A stretch of 38,554 bases of DNA from JBAZFF01 sp041653495. Its GTDB lineage: Bacteria; Patescibacteriota; Minisyncoccia; Minisyncoccales; RBG-13-42-11. The DNA lies in the NCBI GenBank assembly GCA_041653495.1, contig JBAZFF010000005.1, forward strand, positions 1 to 38,554, given 5' to 3'. This document shows, piece by piece, positions 1-8,787 of the stretch; positions within the stretch are counted from its first letter, which is position 1; each line of letters opens with the position of its first letter. Made by a program: the position numbers and the translations under genes. Under the pieces are notes generated by a model, which searched no databases, was not told the DNA's origin, and saw only the letters and a program-made list of their open reading frames with translations.

Positions 1-1
1 G

Positions 2-796
2 ACAACGGGAGAGGCTCTTATTCTGCTTCAGTTTGACGGAGAGGGAGCTGACCTTTTTGAAGAAATTACGGGAAACAATGTGGGCAAGCTTCTTCCTATA
101 TATATAGACGGTTATCCGGTTTCGACCCCGGTCGTAAACAGCAAAATATCGGGCGGAACCGCCCAGATAGAGGGATCCTTTACCATACAGGAGGCGAAGG
201 ACTTGGCCAACAACTTAAATGCAGGAGCTCTGCCCGTTCCTATCACCTTGATATCGCAGCAATCAATAGGCCCTTCCCTGGGGAAGATTTCCCTTGAACA
301 AAGCTTGATGGCAGGAATCTTCGGATTGCTAGCCGTAACCGTTTTTATGGTTATTTTTTACAGACTTCCCGGACTTTTAGCTTCATTGGCCCTGGTAATT
401 TACGCTATCTTGAACTTAGCCCTGTTTAAATTGATTCCGGTTACCTTGACCCTGGCCGGCATAGGAGGATTTCTCCTGTCTATAGGAATGGCGGTTGACG
501 GGAACATCCTTATCTTTTCCAGGATGAGAGAAGAAATGAAACAGGGAAAGACTTTCGCGAATGCCCTGGAGGAAGGATTCAAAAGAGCTTGGCCCGCCAT
601 CTGGGACGGGAACTTCACCTTATTGATTGTCGCCTTGATACTTTTCGGATTGGGCACAAGTTTCGTAAAAGGATTTGCTTTTACCCTGATTATAGGCACC
701 CTGCTCAGCATGTTTTCGGCGATCGTTGTCACAAAGAACTTCCTAAGGCTGTTTCAGGGGACAAAGATGGAAAACATTAAATTCTTTTGGAAATAA
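2..796 (+). CDS. secD: Protein translocase subunit SecD, C-terminal part
   Basis: The reading frame is open from base 2, so the gene starts before the window; 264 codons are visible. SecD forms with SecF a membrane complex that uses the proton gradient to help SecYEG export proteins. The visible part holds the end of the periplasmic P1 domain (GGTAQIEGSFTIQEAKDLAN, about 20 residues) and then the membrane half with about five transmembrane segments. The conserved RND-type motif GMAVDGNILIFSRMREE is present with its membrane aspartate. A GTG at 80 is an internal valine rather than a start. secF follows after one base, the usual secDF order. Confidence 0.95.
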   Translation, partial: TTGEALILLQFDGEGADLFEEITGNNVGKLLPIYIDGYPVSTPVVNSKISGGTAQIEGSFTIQEAKDLANNLNAGALPVPITLISQQSIGPSLGKISLEQSLMAGIFGLLAVTVFMVIFYRLPGLLASLALVIYAILNLALFKLIPVTLTLAGIGGFLLSIGMAVDGNILIFSRMREEMKQGKTFANALEEGFKRAWPAIWDGNFTLLIVALILFGLGTSFVKGFAFTLIIGTLLSMFSAIVVTKNFLRLFQGTKMENIKFFWK

Positions 797-797
797 T

Positions 798-1685
798 ATG
801 CAGATCAACTTCCTGAAATATAAAAAAGTTTATTTCACCATCTTGGCGTTCGTAAGCATAGCCAGTATAGCCAGCATTGCGTTCTTCGGATTGAAGCCTG
901 GGATTGATTTTACAGGGGGAAGCATTCTGGAAATAGAGTACAAGGGAGAAAGACCGGACAATCAAATAATAGAAGAGAAATTAGCCGGATTGGACTTGGG
1001 CCAGTTTACCGTCCAGCCCGCCCAGGAGAAGGGGGTAATAATCAGGACGAAAGATATTTCAGAAAACGTACACCAGGAGATTGTCCAGAGATTGGGGAAG
1101 GACGATATTGAGGAGAAGCGTTTTGAATCGGTGGGCTCGGTCATCGGAAAAGAGCTGAAGGAAAAGACAATGACTTTGGTCATAGTTTCCTTGCTGGCAA
1201 TAATCATCTATATAGCCTTCGCATTCAAGAAAGTCCAAGGATCGGTAAAATCTTGGCAGTATGCCTTGTCTTCTCTGCTTTGCCTTTTTCACGACGTTCT
1301 GATTCCGCTGGGAGTTTTAGCCGTTTTGGGACACTTATACAACGTGGAGATTTCAATAGCGGTAATCACCGCCCTTCTGACCGTAATAGGCTGCTCGATA
1401 AATAACGTCATAGTCGTTTTCGACAGGATAAGAGAGAACACGATAAAAAGATCATATCCGACTTTCAGCGAGATAGTCAACAAAAGCATAAACCAGACCC
1501 TGGGCAGGTGCCTTAGCACCTCTTTTGCGTATTTGCTGCCACTGGTGGCAATTTTCTTCTTCGGAGGGGACACTTTAAAGTACTTCTCCCTTTCTCTGAT
1601 TCTGGGCATTGCGGCCGGGACAATTTCCGGGATATTTCTAGCCGGCCCGGTCCTGGTCAGCTGGCTTGGGAAAAAGACCTATTGA
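798..1685 (+). CDS. secF: Protein translocase subunit SecF
   Basis: A 295-residue SecF, the partner of SecD in proton-driven protein export at the inner membrane. The first transmembrane helix (about residues 10-32) is followed by the family motif GIDFTGGSILEIEY. A periplasmic domain of about 100 residues comes next, then five more helices. The signature TVIGCSINNVIVVFDRIREN lies around residues 194-213. Length and layout match stand-alone SecF proteins. The start lies two bases after the secD stop, so the two genes are surely co-transcribed and probably translationally coupled. Confidence 0.96.
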   Translation: MQINFLKYKKVYFTILAFVSIASIASIAFFGLKPGIDFTGGSILEIEYKGERPDNQIIEEKLAGLDLGQFTVQPAQEKGVIIRTKDISENVHQEIVQRLGKDDIEEKRFESVGSVIGKELKEKTMTLVIVSLLAIIIYIAFAFKKVQGSVKSWQYALSSLLCLFHDVLIPLGVLAVLGHLYNVEISIAVITALLTVIGCSINNVIVVFDRIRENTIKRSYPTFSEIVNKSINQTLGRCLSTSFAYLLPLVAIFFFGGDTLKYFSLSLILGIAAGTISGIFLAGPVLVSWLGKKTY

Positions 1686-1700
1686 CATTTTCTTTAAAAA

Positions 1701-2693
1701 ATGACAGAATATGTAATATCCAATATGAAAAAGGATTACTCAAAAACAATTTCAGAATTCTTAAAGCAGCTTCCCGAAAAGCAAAGAGAAATAATTTCTC
1801 ACAGGTTTGGCTTGGGCGGGACCCAGAGGGAAACGCTTGAAGTTATCGGAAAGAAGCTGGGAATCACCAGAGAAAGGGTCCGCCAGATAGAAGCAGACGC
1901 TTTCTTGAGGTTGCAGCCGGAAGTCAAGAAACAAAAAGACATTTTCAGGCCCATAGAGAATTATTTGAACAAAGCGGGCGGCGTCAAGAAAGAAGAAGTT
2001 ATTTTTGAAGATTTATCCACCGATAAGAGCCACATCTTTTTTCTGCTCAGCCTTTTGAGGGACGTTAAGAGATTCGGAGAGACGGAAGAATTCCATCCTT
2101 TCTGGGCGATAGGCAAGGAATCTTTCTCTTTTGCAAAGAAAGTGGTTTCAGACGTTTATGACTGCATAAAGAAGGAACAGAAGCCTTTAAATCTTTTCGA
2201 TATTTCCAAAGCCGTTTCCGTAAACCAAAATACCTTGGAATCCGTTTTGGAAATCTCAAAGAACATACTCAAGAATCAGGAAGGATTCTACGGGCTGAAG
2301 GAATGGCCGGAGATAAATCCCAGGAGGATAAAAGACAAGGCCTACATAGTTTTGAAAAAGAGCCAAAAACCCCTCCATTTCAAAGAAGTGGCAGGGCTGA
2401 TCCCGGCCGCATTGCCCCAGACGGTGCACAATGAACTGATAAAGGACGCCAGATTCGTTTTGGTTGGCAGGGGAATATACGCTTTGAATGAATGGGGATA
2501 CGAGAAAGGATTTGTAAAGGATGTGATAAGGGATATTCTGAAACAGAACAAGAAGCCTTTAGCCAAGGAAGAAATAATAAAGCAGGTGCAGCAGAAAAGG
2601 ATTGTTAAGGAGAACACAATTTTGTTAAACTTAAGTAATAGGAAATATTTCTTAAGGGATTCTGGAGGGTATTACGATATCAGAACCAGCTAA
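1701..2693 (+). CDS. Sigma-70 region 4-like and HARE-HTH domain protein
   Basis: A 330-residue putative transcription factor. Residues about 15-75 match sigma-70 region 4 (LPEKQREIISHRFGLGG, then GKKLGITRERVRQIEADA), the part that reads the -35 box. No region 2 is present, so it cannot be a complete sigma factor. The rest carries repeated winged-helix segments of the HARE-HTH type known from the delta subunit RpoE (around residues 205-265 and 270-325, e.g. LKKSQKPLHFKEVAGLI). This combination recurs in Patescibacteria genomes. Likely roles are modulating RNA polymerase or acting as an alternative -35 reader; the exact function is unknown. It stands 15 nt after secF and 7 nt before the next gene. 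Confidence 0.75.
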   Translation: MTEYVISNMKKDYSKTISEFLKQLPEKQREIISHRFGLGGTQRETLEVIGKKLGITRERVRQIEADAFLRLQPEVKKQKDIFRPIENYLNKAGGVKKEEVIFEDLSTDKSHIFFLLSLLRDVKRFGETEEFHPFWAIGKESFSFAKKVVSDVYDCIKKEQKPLNLFDISKAVSVNQNTLESVLEISKNILKNQEGFYGLKEWPEINPRRIKDKAYIVLKKSQKPLHFKEVAGLIPAALPQTVHNELIKDARFVLVGRGIYALNEWGYEKGFVKDVIRDILKQNKKPLAKEEIIKQVQQKRIVKENTILLNLSNRKYFLRDSGGYYDIRTS

Positions 2694-2700
2694 TTAACAT

Positions 2701-4008
2701 ATGTCTTATACAGAGATCTATATACTCCTAGAGAACATAGGGGCGGTATTATCTAATTGGTGGTGGGCCCCCCTGCCATTTTTGCTTTGGAAGCCGTTTC
2801 TTTTCTTCTATAAGTTCTGGAGAGAGGAGATCTGGGACAACGCCCAAAAGAGCATCATTCTTGAGATTAAACTCCCTAAGGAGATAGAAAAGCCCATAAG
2901 GGCCATGGAGCACGTATTGGTCGGTATCCACGCCGCTATCTACCAGCCTCCTGATTGGTGGGAAAAATGGATAGACGGGCAGTACCAGACAGGCGTTTCC
3001 TTTGAAATAGCTTCCATAGACGGAAACGTCCATTTTTACGTAAAAGCCCTGGTTTCTTACAGGGAGGCCATAGAAGCCAGCATTTATGCCCAGTATCCCG
3101 AAGCTGAAATATCCGAAGCGGAGGATTACACGAAATACGTTCCCCAGAATATACCCAATAAGGATTGGGACCTGTGGGGAGGCGATTATTTCATGCTGGT
3201 GGACGATCATTATCCCATTAAAACCTATCCTCAGTTCGAAACTGAAATGGAGAAAGACGACAAGAGGAAGGTCGATCCCATCGCAACTCTCATGGAATCA
3301 ATGGACAAGGTGGTTCCCGGGACCCAGCTTTGGGTGCAGATTTCCGGAGAACCTTGGGCAGAGGGCAATTTGTCCGCCTGGGTGAAGGAGGGGCAAAAGC
3401 TCAGAGATAAAATAGCCAGAAGGCCGGACGAGGAAGTAAAAGCAAAATCCATAATCAGAGAAGGGGCAGAAATACTGATTACGGGGAAGGTGGGGGAGGA
3501 GAAAAAAGAAGAAAGAGAATTGATACCTCCCGAAATGAAACTGACTCCTGGAGAAAGGGAGATTTTGAGTGCCATAGAAAAGAAACTGACCAAACCCTGT
3601 TTCAAGACTAATATAAGGTTCATTTGGCTGGGCAAGAGAGACGTGTGGTTTAAGCCGAATTTCAGGCTGGCATTCGCTTACTTTAACGGATATAATACGG
3701 TGAACTTGAATTCCATATATCCTTTCGGAGATACGCTGACTAAAATACACAAGAGCTGGTTTTTGCCTTACAACTATTTGAAGCCAAGAAGGCAGTATCT
3801 CAGATGCAGGAGGCTTTTCAGGAACTATGTGAGGAGATGGTCGGCTAATTTTCCAAAGAAATCTCCGGGCAGGACCCAATTTATAATGAATACGGAAGAG
3901 ATAGCTTCCCTCTTTCATTTCCCGAGCAAAGGAGCAGCCCCGGCGCCTAGCGTTGGCAGAATAGAGTCAAAAAGAGGAGGAGGCCCTTCCATTTTACCTA
4001 CGGATTAA
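2701..4008 (+). CDS. Membrane-anchored protein of a type IV secretion-like unit
   Basis: A 435-residue protein with a hydrophobic N-terminal segment (residues about 5-37, Trp-rich) and a long soluble part. No enzyme motif is visible. It is followed after 3 nt by a TraD/VirD4-type ATPase, a pairing common in Patescibacteria, so it is probably the membrane or adaptor partner of that motor. The C-terminus is basic (RRQYLRCRRLFRNYVRRW region) and ends in a Gly/Pro-rich tail. The assignment rests on context, and the family name is not certain. The start ATG directly follows the previous gene with no clear ribosome binding site. Confidence 0.6.
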   Translation: MSYTEIYILLENIGAVLSNWWWAPLPFLLWKPFLFFYKFWREEIWDNAQKSIILEIKLPKEIEKPIRAMEHVLVGIHAAIYQPPDWWEKWIDGQYQTGVSFEIASIDGNVHFYVKALVSYREAIEASIYAQYPEAEISEAEDYTKYVPQNIPNKDWDLWGGDYFMLVDDHYPIKTYPQFETEMEKDDKRKVDPIATLMESMDKVVPGTQLWVQISGEPWAEGNLSAWVKEGQKLRDKIARRPDEEVKAKSIIREGAEILITGKVGEEKKEERELIPPEMKLTPGEREILSAIEKKLTKPCFKTNIRFIWLGKRDVWFKPNFRLAFAYFNGYNTVNLNSIYPFGDTLTKIHKSWFLPYNYLKPRRQYLRCRRLFRNYVRRWSANFPKKSPGRTQFIMNTEEIASLFHFPSKGAAPAPSVGRIESKRGGGPSILPTD

Positions 4009-4011
4009 TAC

Positions 4012-5733
4012 ATGTCAGAAATCAATTTTTTTGCGGAGACAACTTTTAGGAACAAGCTGAGGAAATTCGGCATAAAACTCGATGACAGGCGAAGGCACAT
4101 GTATGTCATCGGAAAGACCGGCATGGGAAAGACGGTAGCCATTAAGAATATGGCCATACAGGATATCCAGGCTGGTCATGGCATAGGATTCGTAGATCCC
4201 CACGGAGAAGCAGCCGAAGAGCTTTTAGACTATATTCCCTCAAGCAGAGTGAACGACGTGATTTACTTCAATCCCGCCGATTTGGAGTTCCCGATAGCTT
4301 TTAACATCATGGAGAGTATAGACCCTGAGCACAGGCACCTTGTGGCTTCGGGGCTTATGGGGGTATTTAAGAAAATCTGGCCGGACGTCTGGTCTGCCAG
4401 GATGGAATACATACTCAATAACTGCATCCTGGCCTTGCTTGAGTATCCGGGAGCTACTCTTTTGGGAGTGAACAGAATGCTGGCGGATCCCGAATACAGG
4501 AAGAAAGTGGTGGATAAGATTACGGATCCCGTGGTCAAATCTTTCTGGGTGAACGAGTTCGCCAAATACACCCAGAGATATGAAACGGAAGCTACGGCCG
4601 CCATCCAGAACAAAATAGGGCAGTTTATTTCAGCTCCCTTGATAAGGAATATCATAGGCCAGGTAAAGTCCACCATAGACATGCGGGAAATTATGGACAA
4701 GGGAAAAATATTGATAATGGACCTGTCAAAAGGGAGGATCGGAGAAGACAATTCAAGATTGCTGGGGGCTTTGTTAATTACGAAGATACAGCTGGCGGCC
4801 ATGTCCAGGGTGGACATACCCGAAGAGCAGAGAAAAGACTTCTTCCTTTATGTGGACGAGTTCCAGAACTTTGCTACGGAATCTTTTACCAATATACTTT
4901 CTGAAGCAAGGAAATACAGGCTGGATCTTACCCTCGGGCACCAATATATAACCCAGATGGAAGAAACCGTCAGGGATGCTGTTTTCGGAAATGTAGGAAC
5001 TCTCGTTGCCTTCAGAGTGGGGGCAGAGGACGCAGAATTCCTGGAAAGGGAATTTTCCCCTGAATTCTTAGCCGGAGATCTGGTCAATTTGCCAAAGTAC
5101 AACATTTATCTTAAATTAATGATAGACGGAATATCCGGGTCTGCTTTTTCCGCCAGAACGTTGCCGCCTTTGCCGATGCTTGATGTCTCCAACAGGGAAA
5201 AGATAATCAAAGTCTCGAGGGAAAGGTACGGAACGCCCAGAGACATAATAAACGAGAAGATAAGCAGATGGACCGGGACTATGGATGCGAAAGAAGCGCC
5301 CTCTCCCCAAAAACAGCAGTTTCCGCAACAGCAATCTCAGCAAACCCTGTATGACGCCCAATGCAAAAGCTGCGGGAGGTGGACCAAAGTTATTTTTCCC
5401 CCGGACGGCACCCGTCCCGTTTATTGCAAAGCCTGTCTGAAAAAGATAAAGCAGGAAAGATTAGAACAGTCTCCTCCGAGAGTAGATCCGGTCTTGAAAG
5501 CAGAACCGATTCCCGTGAAAACCGAGCCGGTCCTTTTGAAACCGGAGCCGTCATCGTTGAAAGAAGTCATCGAAAAAGAGACAGTATCCTTCTCTTCTAG
5601 AACAGACAAGCAAAAGCCCAAGAGAAAAGAAGTCAATCTTGAAGAATTAAAGAAAACACTGGAAGAATCATTAGAAGACCTTCCGGAAAAGCCAAAAGAT
5701 GCAGAGCCTCAAGAAAGCCAACCTAAAGAATAA
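4012..5733 (+). CDS. TraD/VirD4-like DNA-transfer ATPase with C-terminal zinc ribbon
   Basis: A 573-residue ATPase of the type IV conjugative coupling-protein (TraG/TraD/VirD4, TraM-binding) group. Walker A is GKTGMGKT at residues 34-41 and Walker B is FFLYVDEFQNFA near residues 277-288. It would couple DNA or protein substrates to a membrane channel. After the ATPase core comes a Gln-rich linker, then CKSC-x17-CKAC (about 451-475), a zinc ribbon also found as the stand-alone gene at 27909-28091. A charged low-complexity tail of about 95 residues follows. There is no N-terminal membrane segment, so anchoring may come from the upstream protein. The end overlaps the start of pgk by 35 nt. Confidence 0.85.
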   Translation: MSEINFFAETTFRNKLRKFGIKLDDRRRHMYVIGKTGMGKTVAIKNMAIQDIQAGHGIGFVDPHGEAAEELLDYIPSSRVNDVIYFNPADLEFPIAFNIMESIDPEHRHLVASGLMGVFKKIWPDVWSARMEYILNNCILALLEYPGATLLGVNRMLADPEYRKKVVDKITDPVVKSFWVNEFAKYTQRYETEATAAIQNKIGQFISAPLIRNIIGQVKSTIDMREIMDKGKILIMDLSKGRIGEDNSRLLGALLITKIQLAAMSRVDIPEEQRKDFFLYVDEFQNFATESFTNILSEARKYRLDLTLGHQYITQMEETVRDAVFGNVGTLVAFRVGAEDAEFLEREFSPEFLAGDLVNLPKYNIYLKLMIDGISGSAFSARTLPPLPMLDVSNREKIIKVSRERYGTPRDIINEKISRWTGTMDAKEAPSPQKQQFPQQQSQQTLYDAQCKSCGRWTKVIFPPDGTRPVYCKACLKKIKQERLEQSPPRVDPVLKAEPIPVKTEPVLLKPEPSSLKEVIEKETVSFSSRTDKQKPKRKEVNLEELKKTLEESLEDLPEKPKDAEPQESQPKE

Positions 5734-6763
5734 GAGAGTCATAGTAAGATGCGATTTCAATGTGCCTCTTTCAAAGAAAGGGGCTATTTTAGATGATTAT
5801 AAGATAAAAGAAACTTTGCCTACGATAGAATATCTGCTTTCTAGGAAAGCCAAAGTGATTTTAATAAGCCATTTAGGGAGGCCCGAGGCCAAGGATAATC
5901 CGAAGAAAAAAGACAAGAAGCTCAGTCTAAAGCCCGTGGCTCTATATTTGCAGAGAGGATTGAAAAACAAGGTTGTTTTTATCTCAGATTGCGTCGGGGA
6001 CAAAACAAGAGAAGAGGTGATGAAACTGAAGCCGGGGCAGGCGGCCCTCTTGGAAAATGTAAGATTTCATAAGGAAGAGGAAGAAAACAAGGATAAGTTC
6101 GCCAAAGAACTTTCCAGACTGGGAGAAATATATGTTAACGATGCTTTCGGCGCCTCCCACAGGAGTCATGCCTCAATAACGGGGATAACGAAATATCTTC
6201 CTTCTTTTGCCGGATTATTACTGGAAAAGGAAATAAGAGTTTTAAGGAAAATGATGAAAAGTCCCCAAAAGCCCCTGGTTGCCATCGTCGGCGGAGCCAA
6301 AGTGGAGACGAAAGCCAAACTTATAAACAAACTGTCGGAAATAGCAGATTTCGTCTTGGTGGGAGGATTGATAGCAAGAGAGATAAAGGAAAAGGATATT
6401 TACCTCAATTATCCCAGAAAGATAGTGGCTCCGATAGACGAAACGAGGGACGGCAAGGAAATCGGGGAGAAGACCGTCAGCCTTTTTACGGAAAAGATCC
6501 TCAAGGCAAAGACGGTGTTCTTCAACGGCGTTTTGGGCCAGACCGAGGATGCAGGATGCAGGAAAGGGACGGAAGCTATATTGAAGTCCATTATAAAGAG
6601 CGGGGCTTTTTCCGTGGTCGGAGGGGGAGAAACCGTGGAATTCATAAACTCCCTGGGGCTGTCTTTGAAATTTAATCATTTATCAACCGGAGGCGGGGCT
6701 ATGATATCTTATCTGGCCGGAGAAAGGCTTCCCGGAATTGCGGCATTGGACAAATGGAAATAA
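5699..6763 (+). CDS. pgk: Phosphoglycerate kinase
   Basis: Phosphoglycerate kinase makes ATP and 3-phosphoglycerate from 1,3-bisphosphoglycerate in glycolysis. Visible family motifs are RCDFNVPL near the N-terminus, SHLGRP, LENVRFHKEEE, NDAFGASHRSHASI, the hinge and nucleotide segments VAIVGGAKVETK and FFNGVLGQTED, and a C-terminal GGGET where GGGDT is usual. At 354 residues it is shorter than the common 390-400, mainly in loops. Its start lies 35 nt inside the end of the TraD-like gene and its end overlaps the DHH gene by 10 nt, so it is embedded in an operon. Confidence 0.95.
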   Translation: MQSLKKANLKNKRVIVRCDFNVPLSKKGAILDDYKIKETLPTIEYLLSRKAKVILISHLGRPEAKDNPKKKDKKLSLKPVALYLQRGLKNKVVFISDCVGDKTREEVMKLKPGQAALLENVRFHKEEEENKDKFAKELSRLGEIYVNDAFGASHRSHASITGITKYLPSFAGLLLEKEIRVLRKMMKSPQKPLVAIVGGAKVETKAKLINKLSEIADFVLVGGLIAREIKEKDIYLNYPRKIVAPIDETRDGKEIGEKTVSLFTEKILKAKTVFFNGVLGQTEDAGCRKGTEAILKSIIKSGAFSVVGGGETVEFINSLGLSLKFNHLSTGGGAMISYLAGERLPGIAALDKWK

Positions 6764-7905
6764 AGAACCTTAAAAAGGCGGCCAAAAGAATACTAAAGGC
6801 GATAAAAGAAAAAGAAAGGATTATTCTTTACGGAGATGCGGACTTAGACGGCGTGAGCTCTGTTATAATATTGAAGGAAGCTATAAAGAGCGCGGGTGGC
6901 AAAGCTTCCCTCATTTATTTCCCGGACCGGGAGAAAAACGGTTATGGCATCACCGAAAACGCCTTGAAGTCGTTTAAAGATCTTTCTCCGGCTTTGCTAG
7001 TATCAATGGATTTAGGAATAGGCAATTTTAAAGAAGTCGTTCTGGCAAAGAAGATGGGGTTTGACGTGGTGATAATAGACCACCATGAAATACTCGGAAA
7101 GATTCCCAAGGCCGACATAGTAGTGGATCCCAAACAGAAAGGGGACAAATACCCCTTCAAGACTTTTGCGGCCGTGGGGCTGGTCTATAAGCTGGCGGAA
7201 GAGATGCTTAGGGATAATCTAAAGGGAGAATTAAAGAGAAGCTTCATGGAACTCACCGCCCTGGCCACGATAGCCGACATGATGCCAAAGCAGGCGGATA
7301 ACAGGTATTTTATAGAAGAGGGGTCCCCTTTATTAAAAGATTCTCTAAGGCCGGGGATCAGGATATTCTGGGCAAAAGATTTCTTTAAGCAGAAGCTGGA
7401 ATTGAGCAATAAGATATTCAAGATAATATCGCTTCTGAATGTAAGGGACGTAGAACAGGGATTTCCTGCAGCCTACAGGTTGTTGACCACATCCTCTTTG
7501 AAAGAGGCCCAGAAAGTTGTTGAAAAGCTTTTAAAGAAGCATAAGGTAATAAGGAAGAAAATAGAGAGAATGGTTGAGAAAGTGGAAAAGAAGATAGAGG
7601 GGAACGCAGACCCGATTATCTTTGAGGGGGATAAGGATTTTGAGTCAATCCTGATAAGCTCAGTCGCTTCCATACTGGTAAGCCAGCACTTTAAGCCAAC
7701 TTTCATTTATAAAGAAATGGAGAAGGAAAGCATGGGAACGGTAAGATGCTCCAAGACATTAGACAGCGTGGCCCTGATGAAGAAATGTTCCAAATTATTG
7801 ATTACATTCGGCGGGCATCCCCAGGCTTCCGGGTTCAGAATTAAAAACGAGAACCTGGAGAAGTTCAGAGAATGTTTGATTAACAATTACAAAAAATTAA
7901 AATGA
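6754..7905 (+). CDS. DHH/DHHA1 phosphoesterase, RecJ-like
   Basis: A 383-residue DHH superfamily protein. Motif I is DADLDGVSS (residues about 28-36), motif II lies at SMDLGIGNF, and the name-giving DHH is in VIIDHHEI (about 107-113). The C-terminal DHHA1 motif is GGHPQASGF (about 353-361). All metal-binding aspartates and histidines appear present. Members cleave phosphodiesters in single-stranded DNA (RecJ), nanoRNA or cyclic dinucleotides. The length and DHHA1 end resemble short RecJ-like exonucleases, but the substrate cannot be fixed from sequence. It overlaps pgk by 10 nt and rnhA by 4 nt (ATGA). Confidence 0.85.
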   Translation: MEIKNLKKAAKRILKAIKEKERIILYGDADLDGVSSVIILKEAIKSAGGKASLIYFPDREKNGYGITENALKSFKDLSPALLVSMDLGIGNFKEVVLAKKMGFDVVIIDHHEILGKIPKADIVVDPKQKGDKYPFKTFAAVGLVYKLAEEMLRDNLKGELKRSFMELTALATIADMMPKQADNRYFIEEGSPLLKDSLRPGIRIFWAKDFFKQKLELSNKIFKIISLLNVRDVEQGFPAAYRLLTTSSLKEAQKVVEKLLKKHKVIRKKIERMVEKVEKKIEGNADPIIFEGDKDFESILISSVASILVSQHFKPTFIYKEMEKESMGTVRCSKTLDSVALMKKCSKLLITFGGHPQASGFRIKNENLEKFRECLINNYKKLK

Positions 7906-8345
7906 AGAAAATAACGATATACACGGACGGAGGATCCCGGGGAAATCCGGGCAAGGCCGCAGCCGGGATAGTCTTTTGCAACGAAAAGGGGCAGTCTTTT
8001 AAGGAATACGGGGAATACTTGGGAAACAGCCTTACTAACAACGAAGCCGAATACCGGGCCGTGATTTTCGCCCTTGATAAGTTTAAAGCTCTCTTTGGAA
8101 AGAAAATAGCCTTAAGTTCCGAACTGGAAATAAAATCCGATTCCGAATTGATGGTGAAACAGCTTAGCGGAAAGTACAAAATACTTGATTCCAAAATCCA
8201 AAGCCTGTTTCTGGGAGTATGGAACCTGAAGCTTGATTTCAAATCAGTAAAATTCACCCAGATATCCAGGGAAAAAAATAAGGAAGCTGACCGGCTGGTA
8301 AACGAGGCTCTAGACGGAGAAAGAAAAGTACAGACGTTGATTTAA
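7902..8345 (+). CDS. rnhA: Ribonuclease HI
   Basis: A 147-residue RNase HI, which cuts the RNA strand of RNA-DNA hybrids during replication and R-loop removal. Catalytic residues are visible: Asp in IYTDGGSRGNPG (about 6-17), Glu in NNEAEYRA (about 46-53), Asp in IKSDSELM, and the last acidic position in NKEADRLVNEAL. No hybrid-binding N-terminal domain is present. The ATG overlaps the stop of the DHH gene, suggesting a shared nucleic-acid processing operon. A two-way terminator hairpin follows at 8349-8376. Confidence 0.93.
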   Translation: MKKITIYTDGGSRGNPGKAAAGIVFCNEKGQSFKEYGEYLGNSLTNNEAEYRAVIFALDKFKALFGKKIALSSELEIKSDSELMVKQLSGKYKILDSKIQSLFLGVWNLKLDFKSVKFTQISREKNKEADRLVNEALDGERKVQTLI

Positions 8346-8348
8346 AAC

Positions 8349-8376
8349 AAAAAAGCACCTATAAGGGGTGTCTTTT
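8349..8376. terminator. Bidirectional terminator between rnhA and rnpB
   Basis: An A-run, then GCACC and GGTGT able to pair (one G-U) around a short loop, then a T-run. The A and T tracts make it usable from both sides, ending rnhA on the plus strand and rnpB on the minus strand. Confidence 0.7.
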
Positions 8377-8381
8377 TGTAT

Positions 8382-8721
8382 CTTAGCAAGCCTATAAGCC
8401 GAATTCTGTTATAAGGCGATTATCTATCTTGTCTAAACATTACTGTCTAGATCCTGCGAACCACTTTTCACAAAAGTTCCAGTTGAAGCCGGACCTTTTG
8501 ACTTGTTCTTGCACTCGGTAAGGATTTAGCCGTTTCAGGCCAATATTACTACTGGCGTTATCCCGAAGGATACTTCGGCCCTTTCGGACCTCGGCGTCTC
8601 TGTTCGCACCTCGCGCATTGCTGCGGACGGCTGTTAGCCGCTACCTTTTTATCTCATTTTAGAGAGAGTGTTCGGACTTTCCTCTCCGCATTTCTGTGGA
8701 GCAATCACCCAGCTTGCTAAG
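8382..8721 (-). ncRNA. rnpB: RNase P RNA, bacterial class A
   Basis: The minus strand reads as the catalytic RNA of RNase P, which trims tRNA 5' leaders. Near the 5' end is the conserved GAGGAAAGTCCGAACA (CR-I), and near the 3' end ACAGAATTCGGCTTAT (CR-V). The two ends pair as helix P1: CTTAGCAAGC with GCTTGCTAAG, which defines the limits. At about 340 nt it is of normal class A size. A promoter lies just upstream at 8730-8757. The CR-V segment keeps the ATTCGGCTTAT block typical of bacterial RNase P. Confidence 0.95.
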
Positions 8722-8729
8722 ATATTACA

Positions 8730-8757
8730 ATTTTAACAGTTATTCAGGTTTTGTCAA
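8730..8757 (-). promoter_or_regulatory. rnpB promoter
   Basis: On the minus strand TTGACA, 16 nt, then TAAAAT (or a 17-nt spacer to a shifted box). The expected start, about 7 nt downstream, coincides with the 5' end of helix P1 of the RNase P RNA. Confidence 0.7.
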
Positions 8758-8779
8758 ATGGGCTTTTTTCTGCTAAAAT
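8751..8779 (+). promoter_or_regulatory. Promoter of CofE-like gene, overlapping the rnpB promoter
   Basis: TTGTCA, 17-nt spacer, TAAAAT. Its -35 box shares five bases with the -35 box of the opposite rnpB promoter. The -10 box ends only 8 nt before the ATG at 8788, so the mRNA would be leaderless or nearly so. Confidence 0.65.
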
Positions 8780-8787
8780 AGTACATT

